Source: Desulfarculaceae bacterium (GTDB taxonomy: Bacteria; Desulfobacterota; Desulfarculia; Desulfarculales; Desulfarculaceae). From it: 64,000 nucleotides of DNA. Shown piece after piece: positions 61,100 to 64,000 of the stretch. The notes below the pieces were generated by a model, which saw nothing but the letters and a program-made list of their open reading frames with translations, was not told the origin of the DNA and ran no database searches. Made by a program: the position numbers and the translations under genes. How positions within the stretch are numbered: position 1 is the stretch's first letter; each line of letters opens with the position of its first letter. The DNA lies in NCBI GenBank assembly GCA_020444545.1, contig JAHLKT010000005.1:124001-188000 (forward strand), read 5' to 3'.

Positions 61100-63100
61100 A
61101 TGAACGACAAGGACCTGGAGCGAGAGTCCATCAACACCATCCGCCTGCTGGCCGCCGACATGGTGGAGGGGGCCAACAGCGGCCACCCCGGCATGCCTCT
61201 GGGCGCCGCTCCCATGGCCTACGTGCTGTGGGCGCGCTTCATGCACTTCAACCCCTCTGACCCCCAGTGGTCCAACCGCGACCGCTTTGTGCTCAGCGCG
61301 GGCCACGGCTCGGCCTTGCTCTACGCCATGCTGCACCTCACGGGCTACGACCTGTCCATGCACGACCTGAAGCAGTTCCGCCAGTGGGGTTCCAAGACGC
61401 CGGGGCACCCGGAGCACGGCGTGGCCCCGGGCGTGGAGGCCACCACCGGCCCCCTGGGCCAGGGTTTCGCCATGGGCGTGGGCATGGCCCTGGCCGAGCG
61501 CTTTTTGGCCCAGGAGTTCAATCGCGACGGCTTCCCGGTGGTGGATCATTACACCTACGCCATCGTGAGCGACGGCGACCTCATGGAAGGCGTGGCCAGC
61601 GAGGCCGCCTCCCTGGCCGCCACCTTGGGCCTAGGCAAGATCATCTACCTCTACGACGACAACCACATCTCCATCGAGGGCGGCACCGAGCTGGCCTTCA
61701 CCGAGGACGCCATGGCCCGCTTCGAGGCCTATGGCTGGCACACCCAAAAGGTGGCCGACGGCAACGACGTGGAGGCCATGGCCGCGGCGGTGGAAGCGGC
61801 CAAGGCCGAGACGGCTCGCCCCTCGATCATCGCGGTGCGCACCGAGATCGGCTACGGCAGCCCCAAGGTGAACACCTCGGGGGTGCACGGCGAGCCCCTG
61901 GGCCTGGAGGCCTTGGAGGCCACCCGCAAGAACCTGAATTGCTCCCTGGACGCCTTCTGCCTGCCCGACGATGCGGTGAAGCACCTGCGCTCCTGCCAGC
62001 AGCGCGGGGTGAAGGCCCAGAGCGCCTGGCAGGATATGTTCTCCCGCTACTCCGACCAGCACCCCGAGCTGGCCCGCCGCTTCCAGGACCAGCTGGCCGG
62101 CCGCCTGCCCAAGGGCTGGGACAGCGAAGTGCCGGTGTTCGAGGCGGGCGAGAAGATCGCCACCCGCGCGGCCAGCGGCAAGGTGCTCAACGCCCTGGCC
62201 GCCAAGGTGCCTAATCTGGTGGGCGGCTCGGCCGACCTGGCCCCCTCCAACAAGACCTTCATCAACGGCAGCCCGGACATGCGCCCCAACCAGGAGCCCG
62301 GCGGCCGCAACATCCACTTCGGGGTGCGCGAGCTGGGCATGGGCGCCATCGTCAACGGCATGGCCCTGCACGGCGGGGTGATCCCCTACGGCGGCACCTT
62401 CTTCGTATTCAGCGACTACATGCGCCCGGCTCTGCGCCTGTCGGCCATCATGGGCTGCCACAGCATCTGGATCTTCACCCACGACAGCATCGGGGTGGGC
62501 GAGGACGGCCCCACCCACCAGCCGGTGGAGCACCTGATGTCCCTGCGCACCATGCCCGGCTTCACCCTGCTGCGCCCGGCCGAGGGCAACGAGACCGCCG
62601 CGGCCTGGAAGGTGGCCATGGAGCACAAGAACGGCCCGGTGGCCCTGGTGCTCACCCGCCAGAAGCTGCCCTGCCTGGACGCAGACAGGCACGCCATCGC
62701 CAAGGGCGTGGCCAAGGGAGCCTATGTGCTCTCCGACTGCGAGGGCACCCCGGACCTGCTGATGATGGCCACCGGCTCGGAGGTGACTCTGGCCCTGGCC
62801 GCCCAGGAGGAGCTGGCCAAGAAGAAGGTGGCGGCCCGGGTGGTGTCCATGCCTTCCTGGGAGCTTTTCGCGGCCCAGGATCAGGACTACCGCGACAAGG
62901 TGCTGCCGCCCAAGATTAGGGCCCGCCTGGCCATCGAGGCCGGCGCGGTGCTGGGCTGGGAGCGCTACGTGGGCCTGGACGGCGCGGTGGTGGGCCTGGA
63001 GCGCTTCGGCGAGAGCGCCCCCGGCCCGGTGGTCATGGACAAACTGGGCTTCAACGTTGAGCACGTGGTCAAGACCGCCCTCAAGCTGGTCAAGGACTAG
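61100..63100 (+). CDS. tkt: Transketolase
   Basis: A 666-aa thiamine-diphosphate enzyme moving two-carbon units between sugar phosphates. Conserved segments include [60 protein letters not shown], the ThDP motif [18 protein letters not shown] with [10 protein letters not shown], and later DLAPSNKT and [17 protein letters not shown]. The full length is present. It lies 150 bp before the glucose-6-phosphate dehydrogenase gene, forming a pentose phosphate locus separated by a terminator. Confidence 0.97.
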   Translation: MNDKDLERESINTIRLLAADMVEGANSGHPGMPLGAAPMAYVLWARFMHFNPSDPQWSNRDRFVLSAGHGSALLYAMLHLTGYDLSMHDLKQFRQWGSKTPGHPEHGVAPGVEATTGPLGQGFAMGVGMALAERFLAQEFNRDGFPVVDHYTYAIVSDGDLMEGVASEAASLAATLGLGKIIYLYDDNHISIEGGTELAFTEDAMARFEAYGWHTQKVADGNDVEAMAAAVEAAKAETARPSIIAVRTEIGYGSPKVNTSGVHGEPLGLEALEATRKNLNCSLDAFCLPDDAVKHLRSCQQRGVKAQSAWQDMFSRYSDQHPELARRFQDQLAGRLPKGWDSEVPVFEAGEKIATRAASGKVLNALAAKVPNLVGGSADLAPSNKTFINGSPDMRPNQEPGGRNIHFGVRELGMGAIVNGMALHGGVIPYGGTFFVFSDYMRPALRLSAIMGCHSIWIFTHDSIGVGEDGPTHQPVEHLMSLRTMPGFTLLRPAEGNETAAAWKVAMEHKNGPVALVLTRQKLPCLDADRHAIAKGVAKGAYVLSDCEGTPDLLMMATGSEVTLALAAQEELAKKKVAARVVSMPSWELFAAQDQDYRDKVLPPKIRARLAIEAGAVLGWERYVGLDGAVVGLERFGESAPGPVVMDKLGFNVEHVVKTALKLVKD

Positions 63101-63120
63101 CCCCTCCCCCAAGCACAAGC

Positions 63121-63156
63121 AAGGCCCGGACGGAGAGCAACCGTCCGGGCCTTTTT
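63121..63156 (+). terminator. Rho-independent terminator after transketolase
   Basis: AAGGCCCGGACGG pairs perfectly over 13 bp with CCGTCCGGGCCTT around loop AGAGCAA, followed by TTT. Confidence 0.9.
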
Positions 63157-63251
63157 GCCTCCGCCCGACCCAAGGCCCGCCTAATCCTTTACAATGAGAG
63201 GGGACCATCACTCGGCGCGGCACGCTCAGGCAAGCCGCGAGGGGAGGCGAC

Positions 63252-64000
63252 ATGGCCGAGGAAAAAGCGCGACGCGAGACCAGGCCCCCGGTCCCCCGGC
63301 GGCCCGAGGATTGCGCCATCATCATCTTCGGGGCCTCGGGCGACCTTACCGGCCGCAAGCTGGTGCCCGCCTTGTACCATCTGTTCGCAAACGGCGCGGT
63401 GCCCGAGCATTTCTACATCTGCGGGGCGGCGCGCAGCGAGCTGAGCGACGAGGACTTCCGCAAGAAGATGCACGCCGCCGTGGCCGAGGCGGGGGGCGAC
63501 GCCGGGGCCTGGGACGAGTTCGCGGCGCGCCTGCACTACCAGGCCGTGGATTACGACGACGAGGCCTCCTACCAGGCCCTGGCCAAGCGTCTGGATGAGC
63601 TGGACGCGGCGCACGGGGTGCCGGGCAACCGCATCTTCGAGTGCGCCATCCCGCCCACCCTCTACATGACCGTGGCCGGCATGCTGGCCTCGGCCGGGCT
63701 ATCGCGCGAGGGGGGCGGCTGCTGGCGGCGGCTGGTGGTGGAGAAGCCTTTTGGCAGCGACCTGGCCACCAGCCGGGAGCTGAACCGGGCCATCGGCCGG
63801 GGTTTCAAGGAGCATCAGGTATTCCGCATCGACCACTACCTGGCCAAGGAGACGGTGCAGAACATCATGATGTTCCGCTTCGCCAACGCCATCTTCGAGC
63901 CGCTGTGGAACCGTAACTACATCGAGCAGGTGTCGATCCTTTCGGCCGAGACCCTGGGGGTGGAGCACCGGGCGGGATACTACGAAAAGGCCGGGGTCCT
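63252..64000 (+). CDS. zwf: Glucose-6-phosphate 1-dehydrogenase (3' end beyond window)
   Basis: NADP-dependent entry enzyme of the oxidative pentose phosphate pathway. The visible 249 codons include the nucleotide motif IIIFGASGDLTGRKLVPAL, FECAIPPTLY, VVEKPFGSDLATSRELN and the active-site RIDHYLAKETVQN. The start at 63252 has GGGGAGG upstream and gives a short polar N-terminus. The right window edge truncates the gene shortly after the substrate-binding region. Confidence 0.95.
   Translation, partial: MAEEKARRETRPPVPRRPEDCAIIIFGASGDLTGRKLVPALYHLFANGAVPEHFYICGAARSELSDEDFRKKMHAAVAEAGGDAGAWDEFAARLHYQAVDYDDEASYQALAKRLDELDAAHGVPGNRIFECAIPPTLYMTVAGMLASAGLSREGGGCWRRLVVEKPFGSDLATSRELNRAIGRGFKEHQVFRIDHYLAKETVQNIMMFRFANAIFEPLWNRNYIEQVSILSAETLGVEHRAGYYEKAGV

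Noticed and set aside
1-64000. CRISPR arrays, insertion sequences, integrases, rRNA genes
   Set aside because: I found no regularly spaced repeats, transposase or integrase motifs, or rRNA-like sequence on either strand.

Overview
The window is GC-rich, densely packed DNA from a strictly anaerobic bacterium. The gene set points to a sulfur- or sulfate-respiring Desulfobacterota lineage (former Deltaproteobacteria), possibly Desulfarculales-like. It holds HdrABC/MvhD/MetFV, QmoAB-like proteins, a selenocysteine formate dehydrogenase, a Phs/Psr-type molybdoenzyme and sigma-54-controlled redox operons. The taxonomic call is inference from gene content; there is no rRNA in the window. There are no CRISPR arrays, insertion sequences or phage genes.

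Layout. (1) 1-2.4 kb: moaA (cut by the window edge) and a 553-aa protein of unknown function, both on the minus strand; then a tRNA-Ala(GGC) on the plus strand with its own promoter and terminator. (2) 2.7-23.3 kb, minus strand: a long, largely translationally coupled operon read from a sigma-54 promoter near 23.3 kb. In transcription order it encodes a membrane sensor kinase with possible haem-c motifs, a receiver-kinase hybrid, a universal stress protein, a lone receiver, HdrC, HdrB, a 1476-aa HdrA containing a GltD-like NAD(P)H module, MvhD, MetV, MetF, a QmoA-like HdrA and a QmoB-like HdrA-MvhD fusion. After a 261-bp gap follow a NuoF/GltD-like flavoprotein and a selenoprotein formate dehydrogenase. 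This looks like a flavin-based electron-bifurcating module linking NAD(P)H, formate, ferredoxin and methylene-tetrahydrofolate reduction (Wood-Ljungdahl methyl branch). (3) 23.5-33.4 kb: two sigma-54 activators, a small ORF, then a second sigma-54 operon with NuoE-, NuoF- and NuoG-like subunits and an HdrA-MvhD-like protein, followed by a NifU-like scaffold protein. (4) 33.5-42.8 kb: a class III nucleotide cyclase, then a third sigma-54 promoter driving a cytochrome c, a Tat-exported Phs/Psr-type molybdoenzyme with its FeS and cytochrome b subunits, a triple-rhodanese protein, and a predicted secreted selenoprotein in which a rhodanese domain carrying Sec is fused to a thioredoxin-like domain. 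A TorD-like chaperone lies convergent to it. (5) 42.9-52.9 kb: two tandem cytidylate-kinase-like proteins (minus), then an Mrp/Mbh-type cation/proton antiporter operon with three D-type subunits, then a cNMP-binding protein. (6) 53-64 kb: DUF3096-like membrane peptide, cobalamin adenosyltransferase, zinc-ribbon peptide, MsrA, a solute-binding-protein/cyclase pair, a MerR regulator, a membrane-flavoprotein-SCP2 fusion, a redoxin-like protein, transketolase and the start of glucose-6-phosphate dehydrogenase.

The most notable items are the rhodanese/thioredoxin selenoprotein at 41122-42159, which ordinary gene calling would split at its in-frame TGA, and three sigma-54 promoters, each with its own family of upstream repeats, controlling cytoplasmic electron bifurcation, NADH-linked Hdr chemistry and periplasmic sulfur respiration.
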